From the NCBI RefSeq assembly GCF_022354825.1, contig NZ_CP031168.1, positions 2,171,501-2,235,500 on the forward strand: a stretch of 64,000 nucleotides of DNA. The letters run 5' to 3'. This DNA is from Paenibacillus sp. H1-7. Lineage in GTDB: Bacteria > Bacillota > Bacilli > Paenibacillales > NBRC-103111. Shown in pieces: positions 26,758 through 34,193 of the stretch (within the stretch, counting starts at the first letter, position 1; each line of letters opens with the position of its first letter). The notes beneath the pieces are model-generated. The model saw nothing but the letters and a program-made list of their open reading frames with translations, did no database searches and was not told the DNA's origin. The position numbers and the translations under genes were made by a program.

Positions 26758-27258
26758 TTGCAGTTGTTGAACTTGTTGCAGCAACAGTTCGATTGGGTCA
26801 GATCCATTAGACAAAATATGTTTGCATTCTTGGAAGAGCTACCTCCTCAAACCTTGCACCAACCGGTTCCCAAATTTGGGCGAGGAACGATCATTCGAAC
26901 TCATCTTCATGTCGTTGACTGTTATAGGTGGTGGCTGGGATCTTTCGCGTTTAAGAAATTAAATAATCATAGGGATGTTTTCGTACATGTGACTGCTGAT
27001 GTGAAGTTCGTCCGTGAGAGATTTGCGGAAGTGGATGAACTGGTGCAACGGTTCTTACACGAATACGACGATCGTTGGTCTGAACCGATCGAGCAAGACG
27101 AGAGCTGGCAGGGTTACCCGAAAGCACCCACTCCATTGCTGTTGTTAACTCATACTGAGACACACGAATTCCATCACAAAGGTCAAATCGTGTCGATGGC
27201 AAGACACCTGGGTTACCCGGCTCCTTCCGATGATCGTTTAGGCGGACTCTTTACCTAA
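26758..27258 (+). CDS. DinB-family protein
   Basis: This 166-residue protein has the four-helix DinB/YfiT fold. The metal-binding histidines are visible in RTHLHVVDCYRWWLG and in THTETHEFHHKGQIVSM, the usual H...HxxxH arrangement. Such proteins are often thiol or small-molecule transferases. The start is a TTG at 26758 behind CGAGGAGTG. It lies 33 bases after the sigma factor and 29 before a VOC protein, so these four genes form a likely transcription unit. Confidence 0.85.
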   Translation: MQLLNLLQQQFDWVRSIRQNMFAFLEELPPQTLHQPVPKFGRGTIIRTHLHVVDCYRWWLGSFAFKKLNNHRDVFVHVTADVKFVRERFAEVDELVQRFLHEYDDRWSEPIEQDESWQGYPKAPTPLLLLTHTETHEFHHKGQIVSMARHLGYPAPSDDRLGGLFT

Positions 27259-27287
27259 ATCTCCAGAAACCAAGAAGAGGTGAAGCA

Positions 27288-27683
27288 ATGATAGCTCTAG
27301 GATCCATGAGTATTAACGTCATTACATTGTTCGTCGAAGATCTACACGCCGCGAAGTCCTTCTATCAAGAGATTTTCGATCTTTCTACCGCTTATGAGGA
27401 TGAGAACTCCGCCGTATTTGACTTTGCCAACATGAGCATTAATTTGCTTGATGTTGCTGCAGCGCGGGACCTCATCGCTCCTGAAGCGGTCGCAAACCAA
27501 GAGGCAGGGTCACGGTTCCAATTCACCATTCGAATAGACGATGTGGATGCTGTCTGCGCTGGACTAAATGCACGTGGCGTCACCTTAATCAATGGTCCAA
27601 TGAACCGGCCATGGGGAGTGCGCACTGCAAGCTTCGCCGATCCGGGCGGGCATATTTGGGAGATAGCGCAACAACTAACCTAA
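27288..27683 (+). CDS. VOC-family protein
   Basis: This 131-residue glyoxalase-fold protein begins INVITLFVEDLHAAKSFYQE and ends RTASFADPGGHIWEIAQ, the usual last metal-ligand strand (the Glu in WEIAQ). The start is the ATG at 27288 behind AGAAGAGGTG; the ATG at 27306 is an alternative. It is the last gene of the VOC-sigma-DinB-VOC run. Substrate unknown. Confidence 0.85.
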   Translation: MIALGSMSINVITLFVEDLHAAKSFYQEIFDLSTAYEDENSAVFDFANMSINLLDVAAARDLIAPEAVANQEAGSRFQFTIRIDDVDAVCAGLNARGVTLINGPMNRPWGVRTASFADPGGHIWEIAQQLT

Positions 27684-27833
27684 GATAATACGCGAAGAGG
27701 GAAGTTTAACAAAATCGCAACTTGTTTTCTGGCTGCAAGAGCTTAATGGATAGGAAATATAAAGAAGGTATTGGCAGCCGGCCATGTGATTATCCAGGAT
27801 AAAGTTGATGGCACGAATCCCGGGAAAAACACA

Positions 27834-27877
27834 ACAAACAAGGAGCAAGATATCTGTGGATCTTGCTCCTTGTTTGT
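27834..27877 (+). terminator. Strong hairpin, probable terminator
   Basis: A perfect 18-base inverted repeat (27834-27851 and 27860-27877, core AAGGAGCAAGAT) has an 8-base loop. It stands about 150 bases after the VOC gene. Confidence 0.75.
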
Positions 27878-27930
27878 ACATGAGAGAAAAAAGAGTTCTA
27901 TATGGGGGAAATAAAAAAATCCTCTAATAA

Positions 27931-27980
27931 GGCAGCCGAAGGCAGCCCTTTGTTGTGTAGGGTTGCCTCTTTATATTTTA
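27931..27980 (+). terminator. Hairpin with T-rich tail
   Basis: GGCAGCCC (27941) pairs with GGGTTGCC (27960-27967), followed by TCTTTATATTTT. The stem uses the same GGCAGCC core as the array hairpins, but no site A or B is present. Confidence 0.6.
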
Positions 27981-28102
27981 ATTACGTAAAACGTTAATTT
28001 GGCGAATTGTCAGTATGAGTAAGGACAAACTTTCTCCGAAAAACAAATAGAACGCCCAGCATAGCATTTAGAAAATAAGTAAACACAAATAAATAATGTC
28101 TG

Positions 28103-28238
28103 GTGACAAGAACATTATCTCATTAAGAGCCGCGTAAATCGCGGCTTTTGTGTTTTATGGGATAAAGTTCTTGTCAAAATTCAATGACAAGAACTTTATC
28201 CCATTCCCGAAATTGCCAAGAACCTTATCTCATTCCCG
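28103..28238. repeat. Second repeat family, copy a (TGACAAGAAC units)
   Basis: Four units are present: direct TGACAAGAACATTATCTCAT (28103), inverted ATGGGATAAAGTTCTTGTCA (28156-28175), direct TGACAAGAACTTTATCCCAT plus TCCCGA (28184-28209), and direct CCAAGAACCTTATCTCAT plus TCCCGA (to 28238). Between units 1 and 2 is the terminator hairpin AGAGCCGCG/CGCGGCTTTT. Units 2 and 3 form a nearly perfect 20-base cruciform. Confidence 0.85.
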
Positions 28239-28426
28239 ACGGATGGCGGGGAGGGATTTGTGGATTGGAAATCGGTCAAGGGAATTTGAGGAACGCAGCC
28301 CTAGCGAAGGCATGGAAGTGTCCTTTTTATTGAACTGATGGGCAGAATTGTTTAATTTACCATCCTTCGTTAAATTAAATTTGTATTCGGTCAGGCCAGG
28401 ACTGTGCACGGAAGCTGAAAAACTCT

Positions 28427-29314
28427 CTAATCCCTCGTGCTTTCGATTCGTCTTAGGTTCTCAGTGTCCCGAGCTGGAGATGAACCGAAGAAGCGGGAGT
28501 ACTCTCGATTAAACTGTGAAGGACTTTGATAGCCAACATGAAATGCGGCACTGGTTACTGAATAGCCCTCAAATGCAATGAGGTTTCTAGCCTCCAAAAG
28601 CCTTAATTGCTTTTGAAATTGAATAGGACTTAAACCGGTTGCCCTTTTAAACTGACGGTGAAAGGTATTTACAGCCATACCAGATTTTGATGCCAGATCA
28701 CCAATGTCTATTGGCCTCATAAAATTTGCGCGAAACCATTTTACAATCTGGGAAATCATAGATAAATTACTTTCCTGCAGACCAAATTGCCTCAGATTCC
28801 ATCCTTGTGGTCCCATCAGAACGCGATAAAGGATTTCGCGCTCATAAGCTGGTGCAAGAGCTGGAATATCTTTTGGTGTCTTCGATAATCGCAATAAGCG
28901 CAGCCATGCCGCCATAAATTCAATGTCTATTTCACAAGCTGCGAAATGCTCGGAAGCAGTTGGGATTAGATTCTCAGGCAGATCTCTTAATAAACTCTGA
29001 AGAACATCCTGATTTAACCTAAGACCAAGGGACATGTAAGGACGGCCTTCATGATCTGGGTGTACACTCGCCGTTGCAGGAACATGTACCGGTAACACGT
29101 AATAGGATGGCCCTTTGAGGTCAGTGCAACGCTCCCCGATGGAAAGAATCTTTGTTCCTTGAACCGTAAAACCAATCATCGGCTCGTAGAGCGCTGCAAG
29201 CTGATGTGCGGGAATGTCTCCCTTAATCATACTTAGCCCGGGTACTCCGCTTTCAATTGGTCGAGTGCCTGCACTTTTCATTAGATCAATAATTTCATCA
29301 AGGATTTTATTCAT
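28427..29314 (-). CDS. AraC-family regulator (AraC_N domain)
   Basis: This 295-residue protein has an N-terminal domain of the AraC_N type (IKGDIPAHQLAALYEPMIGF, then VQGTK, and YYVLPVHVPATASV) and a C-terminal AraC DNA-binding pair (IGDLASKSGMAVNTFHRQFK; SPSQFNREYSRFFGSSPARD). Such regulators are usually divergent from an oxidoreductase they activate. Here the gene is divergent from the SDR at 29532, which fits that pattern. Ligand unknown. Confidence 0.9.
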   Translation of the reverse strand: MNKILDEIIDLMKSAGTRPIESGVPGLSMIKGDIPAHQLAALYEPMIGFTVQGTKILSIGERCTDLKGPSYYVLPVHVPATASVHPDHEGRPYMSLGLRLNQDVLQSLLRDLPENLIPTASEHFAACEIDIEFMAAWLRLLRLSKTPKDIPALAPAYEREILYRVLMGPQGWNLRQFGLQESNLSMISQIVKWFRANFMRPIDIGDLASKSGMAVNTFHRQFKRATGLSPIQFQKQLRLLEARNLIAFEGYSVTSAAFHVGYQSPSQFNREYSRFFGSSPARDTENLRRIESTRD

Positions 29315-29414
29315 ACACTTATTTTATTACACGACTTCTTATTCCTCAACACAGCTCCATAATACTTCAGCCATTTTTAGGCTCTTCACATAACAAATAT
29401 AAAGGATAATCCGT

Positions 29415-29431
29415 GTTACTCCAAAAGTAAC
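29415..29431. promoter_or_regulatory. Inverted repeat in the AraC/SDR divergent region
   Basis: GTTACT-ccaaa-AGTAAC is a perfect 6-base dyad placed between the divergent starts. It is a candidate regulator site. Confidence 0.35.
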
Positions 29432-29531
29432 GTGGTGTTTTTAGGCAATAAGAAGGCATGATTAGATCTATATTATCTCAGCAGATACGACTAAAATTAA
29501 ATCCAGATCGAACACAAAAAGGAGAGAACTT

Positions 29532-30287
29532 ATGAAAATTGCAATTGTAACAGGCGGAAGTAATGGCATTGGAAAAGCGACGGCTCTTGGGCTTGGCCAG
29601 CGCGGAATTAGCGTCATTCTCACATACAATTCCTATAAGGACCGGGCGGAAGCTGTCGTTAAGGAAATTGAGAAGAATAGTGGCGTTCGGGCAGTAGCAC
29701 TGAAGTTGGATCTGACTCAACTATCATCATTCGAGGGTTTCGTTCTAGAAGTGAAAAAGAGCCTCCAAGACATTTGGAACAGAACGACTTTTGATTACTT
29801 AGTTAATAATGGCGGTGTCGGTGGGCCGATGATGTTCACTGAGATGAGCGAAGAATACTTCGACAAGATTCTTAATACGAACTTCAAAGGACCGATTTTT
29901 TTGACACAACAACTTGTCGGATTCATGGAGGATGCTGGAGCTATTGTAAATACCACGAGCTCATCCAAAAACCAATCATTTCCAGGCTACTCCGTCTACG
30001 GCTCGTTAAAAGCAGCATTCTCAACTTGGACTCGCTACATCGCCAAAGAACTTGCACCTCGCCAAATTCGGGTCAACGCAGTTTCGCCCGGTCCTACGCA
30101 CAGCAATTTTGGCGATGGAGTATTCGATAAACATCCTGAATTCATTAAGCCGCTGGCTGAGCAATCAGTATTTGGCAGAATCGGCCAACCCAAAGATATG
30201 GCGAAGGTCATTGTGAACTTATTGTCCGATGATTTCGGCTGGGTTACAGCCCAGGATATTGAAGTGTCTGGCGGACATTTGCTTTAA
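29532..30287 (+). CDS. Short-chain dehydrogenase/reductase (SDR)
   Basis: This 251-residue classical SDR carries the cofactor motif TGGSNGIGKATALG at the N-terminus and a YxxxK catalytic pair, Tyr156 and Lys160 (YSVYGSLKAAFSTW), with an upstream Ser cluster (TTSSSKNQ). The NNGGVGGP segment matches the NNAG strand. It would reduce or oxidise a carbonyl/alcohol with NAD(P)H in the cytoplasm. It starts at an ATG behind AAAAGGAGAG and is divergent from its likely AraC regulator. Confidence 0.9.
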   Translation: MKIAIVTGGSNGIGKATALGLGQRGISVILTYNSYKDRAEAVVKEIEKNSGVRAVALKLDLTQLSSFEGFVLEVKKSLQDIWNRTTFDYLVNNGGVGGPMMFTEMSEEYFDKILNTNFKGPIFLTQQLVGFMEDAGAIVNTTSSSKNQSFPGYSVYGSLKAAFSTWTRYIAKELAPRQIRVNAVSPGPTHSNFGDGVFDKHPEFIKPLAEQSVFGRIGQPKDMAKVIVNLLSDDFGWVTAQDIEVSGGHLL

Positions 30288-30382
30288 GAAAGCTATGTTC
30301 CCCATGTGAAAAAAGTCAATAAATACACCTTCTTTACGATTCGAAAGATTATTTAATGCGCAGACTGCTGTTTAGCCTGGAT

Positions 30383-30432
30383 AAAAAGGGGTGACCCATC
30401 GTCATTATCATGACTTATGGGACACCCCCTTT
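30383..30432 (+). terminator. Bidirectional terminator after the SDR gene
   Basis: AAAAAGGGGTG..CCAT pairs with ATGG..CACCCCCTTT around a 14-base loop, flanked by A-run and T-run. Confidence 0.7.
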
Positions 30433-30465
30433 CTAAGTTGAAATTATAATGTAAAAAAGGCACGC

Positions 30466-30692
30466 GAAAACATCATCGAATAAACGATGGTGTTTTCTTT
30501 TTTTTTCTTTTTTTCGTTCCAATCGGGAATGGGATAAAGTTCTTGTCATTTATGACATCAAGTTCTGTCAATCGACACTTATAAGAAGAAGAAGCCATCA
30601 TGAATATGAAGTAATAACGGAGATTAATAATTGTCGGGTGACAAGAACTTGATCCCATTCCCGAAATTGACAAGAACTTGACTCATTCCCGA
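30466..30692. repeat. Second repeat family, copy b
   Basis: Hairpin GAAAACATCATCG / CGATGGTGTTTTC with a long T-run (30466-30510) is followed by an inverted unit (30523-30548), a small TGACA/TGTCA dyad (30553-30570) and two direct TGACAAGAACTTG...CCCGA units (30639-30664, 30668-30692). The copy runs directly into CGGCGGATTAAGCTAA and site A, a junction shared with copy d at 58.8 kb. Confidence 0.85.
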
Positions 30693-30712
30693 TGGGCATT
30701 CGGCGGATTAAG

Positions 30713-30773
30713 CTAACGGGTACGTTAGCTCAATAAATAAATATAACGCAGCTGCCGGCATAGAACGGCAGCC
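30713..30773 (+). repeat. Array repeat: symmetric site A + hairpin
   Basis: AGCTAACG-GGTA-CGTTAGCT (30711-30730) is a perfect 8-base inverted repeat around a 4-base centre, the clearest palindromic copy of site A. A GCTGCCG/CGGCAGC hairpin follows (30751-30772). It stands downstream of the second repeat family and not directly after a gene. Confidence 0.85.
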
Positions 30774-30820
30774 GCATTGCCTTTCATGACATCAAAATTT
30801 AGTCTATGACCCTGCATATA

Positions 30821-31180
30821 TTAATAATTTTCCCCGCGATAATAGCGCTTAAGTTTTTCTTCCAAATGAACGAGCTGTGCTTCCTTCTCCTCAATATCTT
30901 TCAGCAGCTTTTGCTTTTGATCTTCAATCAGTTTGATTCTCTCTGGCAGGGTGGAGGCTCCTTCGTTCACCATATCATAATACTTTTTGATGTCCTCCAC
31001 ACTCATCCCGGTTTCACGAAGACATTTGATAAAAACCAGCCAGCTCAGATCATCATCCGTATAAAGACGGTTATTCTGCTCACTTCGGGCAGCGGGTTTC
31101 AAGAGTCCCTTTCTTTCGTAAAAGCGGATCGCTCCAATATTGATTCCGACTTCCTTCGCCACTTCTCCAATCGTTAACAT
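30821..31180 (-). CDS. MerR-family transcriptional regulator
   Basis: This 119-residue protein has the N-terminal winged helix (MLTIGEVAKEVGINIGAIRF, then YERKGLL) and a C-terminal dimerisation coiled coil (about 80-115, Glu/Lys-rich). It has no metal-binding cysteines, so it probably senses an organic ligand or stress. It is divergent from the SDR at 31285, whose promoter carries a MerR-type dyad. Confidence 0.92.
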   Translation of the reverse strand: MLTIGEVAKEVGINIGAIRFYERKGLLKPAARSEQNNRLYTDDDLSWLVFIKCLRETGMSVEDIKKYYDMVNEGASTLPERIKLIEDQKQKLLKDIEEKEAQLVHLEEKLKRYYRGENY

Positions 31181-31209
31181 ACTAACCCTCTTTTATAAAA
31201 AATTAATTG

Positions 31210-31240
31210 TTGACCTACACTTAGTGTAGCATAGTAACTT
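31210..31240 (+). promoter_or_regulatory. MerR-type promoter with operator dyad
   Basis: A TTGACC -35 box (31210-31215) is followed by a perfect dyad CTACACT-t-AGTGTAG (31215-31229) filling the spacer, and by a weak -10 near 31231-31240. A dyad lying between -35 and -10 is how MerR proteins twist and activate promoters, here that of the SDR gene. Confidence 0.65.
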
Positions 31241-31284
31241 ATAAATCGTTAAAGAAAAATCAATTTAGGGAAAGAAGGATTCGC

Positions 31285-31995
31285 ATGAAAATGACCGCCT
31301 TTGTAACCGGAGCAAATAAAGGAATCGGAATTGAAATCGTTAAGCAGTTAGGTGAAGCAGGCTGGAAAGTCCTCCTTGGCGCACGCAGTGTCGAACGGGG
31401 TGAAGCAGCCGTTTCCGAGTTAACTTCCAAGGGGTTAGACGTAGAATTAGTACAAATCGACATGGGTGACTTGAAAACCATCGAACAAGCAGCCGATATG
31501 ATAAACAGGAATTATCCGGACTTGAAGCTTCTGATCAATAACGCTGGCATGCCGGGCGCTTTCTCCCGTTCTTTTACGGATACCAAAGAGGAGGATCTAC
31601 GGACTGCCTTCGAAGTTAACTTTTTCGGGACCTTCCGTTTGAACCAGCACTTGTTCCCGTTAATCAAAGATAACGAAGGCACAATCGTCAATGTATCGAC
31701 CGACATGGCTTCTCTGAACCATATGCAAAATGCTGAATTTACTTTAAACGCGTTCGATTATAACTCATCTAAAACGGCCAACAATGCCATGACACTTTCA
31801 ATGGCTTATGAAGTCAAAAACAGTGGCGCTCAAGTATTCGCGGTAACGCCTGGATTCACCTCAACAGATCTTAACGGAAATGCCGCCGGCGGTAAATCGA
31901 AAGAAGCCGCCGCTGCGATTATAGTGGGTTATGCAACAGATGGCAAACGTCATAATGGCGAATTCTTGGATGAGAAGGGCGTTTACGCCTGGTAA
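31285..31995 (+). CDS. Short-chain dehydrogenase/reductase (carbonyl reductase-like)
   Basis: This 236-residue SDR carries TGANKGIGIEIVKQLG at the N-terminus, LLINNAGMPG, and a Tyr159-x3-Lys163 catalytic pair in FDYNSSKTANNAM. The overall pattern resembles carbonyl reductase-type SDRs that reduce small aldehydes or ketones with NADPH. It starts at an ATG behind AAAGAAGG. Regulation by the divergent MerR gene is supported by the operator dyad at 31215-31229. Confidence 0.9.
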   Translation: MKMTAFVTGANKGIGIEIVKQLGEAGWKVLLGARSVERGEAAVSELTSKGLDVELVQIDMGDLKTIEQAADMINRNYPDLKLLINNAGMPGAFSRSFTDTKEEDLRTAFEVNFFGTFRLNQHLFPLIKDNEGTIVNVSTDMASLNHMQNAEFTLNAFDYNSSKTANNAMTLSMAYEVKNSGAQVFAVTPGFTSTDLNGNAAGGKSKEAAAAIIVGYATDGKRHNGEFLDEKGVYAW

Positions 31996-32011
31996 CTCGC
32001 AACTGCCGAAA

Positions 32012-32054
32012 GCAAAAACTCTTGCTGCCCATATCGTGGATAAGAGTTTTTTGC
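32012..32054 (+). terminator. Rho-independent terminator
   Basis: GCAAAAACTCTT pairs with AAGAGTTTTTTGC, 16 bases after the SDR stop. Confidence 0.8.
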
Positions 32055-32115
32055 GTACAAGATTCTAGGCAAACTAAATTAAGCATATCGGGGTTGGGGT
32101 TAACCCACTATTAAA

Positions 32116-32170
32116 CTAACGGGTACGATAGTAAGGAACTGTCCTTATGATAGGACGGGCAGGATAATTG
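32116..32170 (+). repeat. Minimal array repeat (A-short stem-B)
   Basis: An exact site A (32116-32131) and a site B (GACGGGCAGGATAATTG, 32154-32170) are separated by only 22 bases holding an AAGGA/TCCTT stem. It is the shortest complete copy seen. Confidence 0.8.
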
Positions 32171-32216
32171 AGTAAAGTAACGAAATACATACAGAAAATA
32201 ATGGCGGTGGGATATC

Positions 32217-32581
32217 GTGGATAAAGTGATTCAAGCATTGAGAAACATTACCTTAGATAGTCCTTTTCCGTACAGGGACACTGATATAATTCAGAATGAT
32301 TTTCATTCTGTTTTAATAAGTTAAGCGAAGATAAAAACTCATTAGTTGGTGATTTTAACACGTACTGCATGAATATTGCGGGAACTTTAAGTTTTATTTT
32401 GGCTGATAAGACAAAAGAAATCCCTCAACAACAAATCGAAAAACTAGAGTTATCATTCTTCTGTTGGTTCCCTCAGTATAAGTTTCTCGAGGAAAGTGTT
32501 TGCGAGTACAAGGAGTTTTACATGGAGTATAGGAACTTCGAGCTGGCTCGAATACTGCTGTTAAAATACTTAATGGACTGA
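32217..32581 (+). pseudogene. YxiJ-like protein, frameshifted
   Basis: A GTG at 32217 opens DKVIQALRNITLDSPFPYRD but stops at 32322-32324. One base earlier, at about 32321, a second frame continues LSEDKNSLVGDFNTYCMNIA and runs to 32581 (SFFCWFPQYKFLE...LLLKYLMD). The joined protein of about 120 residues resembles YxiJ-type proteins, which lie beside LXG toxin genes and are thought to be immunity proteins. A one-base deletion explains the break. Site A starts 12 bases after the stop. Confidence 0.6.
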
Positions 32582-32593
32582 ATACTGATTAAG

Positions 32594-32676
32594 CTAACGG
32601 GTACGATAGTTCTATAATGATATGACACAGCCGGTCGGCATGATCGGCTGTTTTTTCATTAAAGTAACGTGGCAAA
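32594..32676 (+). repeat. Array repeat (A-hairpin-weak B)
   Basis: An exact site A (32594-32609) is followed by a hairpin ACAGCCG ... CGGCTGT with T6, and then AAGTAACGTGGCAAATATG, a degenerate site B that merges with the next gene's -10-like TATGATAAAAT. Confidence 0.8.
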
Positions 32677-32685
32677 TATGATAAA

Positions 32686-32940
32686 ATGAGGGAAATTGGT
32701 GTGTGTGGCAACTATGAAAGTAGGTGTTACTTGGAAACGTTAATTTTTCTGACAATCTTTTTTGCTGCTGGATTTTCATATGGAATTATAGCGATTGCAA
32801 ATCCGATTTGGGCATGGAAACATGGATTCCGTACAAACCCTAAAAAGGTTCGTGAACCAAACAGCGCGGATGTGCTTATGACAAAGGTTATGGGAATTTT
32901 TTTAATCGTTATAATGATTGTCATTTTATACTGTTCTTAG
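32686..32940 (+). CDS. Small membrane protein, DUF6199-like
   Basis: The protein has 84 residues with two membrane helices (about 18-40 and 68-83) and a middle WAWKHGFRTNPKKVREPNSA segment, which resembles small DUF6199-type proteins (...W...EGW...P...). The ATG at 32686 lacks a clear ribosome site. A TTG at 32731 (giving LETLIFLTIFF) follows AAAGTAGGTG and may be the true start. The TAG stop directly abuts the next site A with no spacer. Confidence 0.6.
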   Translation: MREIGVCGNYESRCYLETLIFLTIFFAAGFSYGIIAIANPIWAWKHGFRTNPKKVREPNSADVLMTKVMGIFLIVIMIVILYCS

Positions 32941-33029
32941 CTAACGGATACGATAGTTCAATGCCATCCAGGAGCAGTTTGCCGTCGCGGCAGCTGCTCT
33001 TTCTGTCATTAAGCTAAATGGCAGGATCC
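32941..33029 (+). repeat. Array repeat with GGAGCAG-type hairpin
   Basis: Site A CTAACGGATACGATAG (32941-32956), the hairpin block from 32968 (CCAGGAGCAGTTTGCCG) and site B CTAAATGGCAGGATCC (33014-33029) form a complete element. It is nearly identical to the copies at 21801 and 24754. Confidence 0.88.
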
Positions 33030-33169
33030 TGCAGCTTCAATGCGCGGTTGTATAACTTTGTATGTGTAGCATGCAGCATACAGGTAACAAACCACTACAG
33101 TAGGGGCATTAGTGGTAAAAGAAGGGTTTCAGCTCCTGTTGGCGAATTCCCTTGCTGGAGGTGTTATGG

Positions 33170-34036
33170 TTGAATTTTTCAATCGAATTAGATTATACTC
33201 CAATGTCTCCACGTACTGATCATCCATTTACCGAATCAAGCTTTGTGCGATCATCTTCGAATTATTCATTTCACACAAATGAGATAGGTATCGCACTTGT
33301 AGATTTATGGAATTTCGGATGGGAAGATGGCCCAGTAGCTGATCCATTAGATTGGGAGCTCAGTACGGAAAGAGGAGTTTCCCATGCCCTTAGGAAAAAA
33401 GAGATCATCATAAAACAAATTGCTCCTGCCATACACGAATTGCGTGAATTAGGTATTCAAATATTCCATTGTAATCATACTACTTTTTTAATGGATTACC
33501 CTCAGTGGATTAGTTCTACAACAGAGGAAGAACGGAAGAATGCAACTGGCCCCAAAATGATAGGAGAAACCGTGCAGGGTGGAGAAATTAGCTCGTTTCC
33601 CGATTTAGAATGGAGAAAAACCTGGATGGCAAGGCATGCGGACGATGTCTTTAACCTTTCCTGGTCAACACAGCAGGCAGAAGCATACACACAAATAAAG
33701 ATTCCAAAAGAAGTAGAGCCTAAAGGAACAGATATGTTAATTTTTTCAAAAGGGCAGTTCCACCGGATTCTTCGTAATAAGGGGATTAAAGTGATCTTTT
33801 ACATGGGATTTGAAACAGATGAGTGCGTAATACATAGTGAGTACGGAATAATTAATATGCAGTCTTATGGATATATGACCAATATCGTCCGTAATTGTAC
33901 GACTACCTATGAATCGGCTGAAACTATGGAAAGGTTATGGAGAACAAGGGTATCAATTGAACAAATTGAAAAACGTTGGGGTTATTCTATAAGTTCAAAT
34001 GATTTACTGAATTCGATCAAACGTGGGGCTCGTTGA
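33170..34036 (+). CDS. Isochorismatase-like cysteine hydrolase
   Basis: This 288-residue cytoplasmic protein has the isochorismatase fold: IGIALVDLWNFGWED (the catalytic Asp strand), ELGIQIFHCNHTT, and the nucleophile Cys in YMGFETDECVIHSEYGI. It is longer than the usual 180-220 residues, with inserts before the catalytic cysteine. I prefer the TTG at 33170 (7 bases after GGAGGTG) to the TTG at 33152. It probably hydrolyses an amide or a vinyl ether. The stop is one base from a site A. Confidence 0.75.
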   Translation: MNFSIELDYTPMSPRTDHPFTESSFVRSSSNYSFHTNEIGIALVDLWNFGWEDGPVADPLDWELSTERGVSHALRKKEIIIKQIAPAIHELRELGIQIFHCNHTTFLMDYPQWISSTTEEERKNATGPKMIGETVQGGEISSFPDLEWRKTWMARHADDVFNLSWSTQQAEAYTQIKIPKEVEPKGTDMLIFSKGQFHRILRNKGIKVIFYMGFETDECVIHSEYGIINMQSYGYMTNIVRNCTTTYESAETMERLWRTRVSIEQIEKRWGYSISSNDLLNSIKRGAR

Positions 34037-34037
34037 G

Positions 34038-34100
34038 CTAACGGGTACGGTAGTTGAATAGTACATTGAAAAGCAGGCACGCAGCGGTCTGCTTGTTTTA
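34038..34100 (+). repeat. Array repeat (A + hairpin)
   Basis: CTAACGGGTACGGTAG (34038-34053) is followed by AAGCAG ... CTGCTT with a T-run; site B is degenerate (CCAACGCTAAGCGATG). Confidence 0.75.
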
Positions 34101-34193
34101 TTTAGCCAACGCTAAGCGATGTTTAAAACATAAAATTGTCTTCAGTTAATATACATAGAAATTGCATGCATTAATTAGGGGGAGCGATGTGTA

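Noticed and set aside
28150-28338. Plus-strand frame of 62 codons
   Set aside because: It lies almost wholly inside the second repeat family, and its translation just follows the repeat units.
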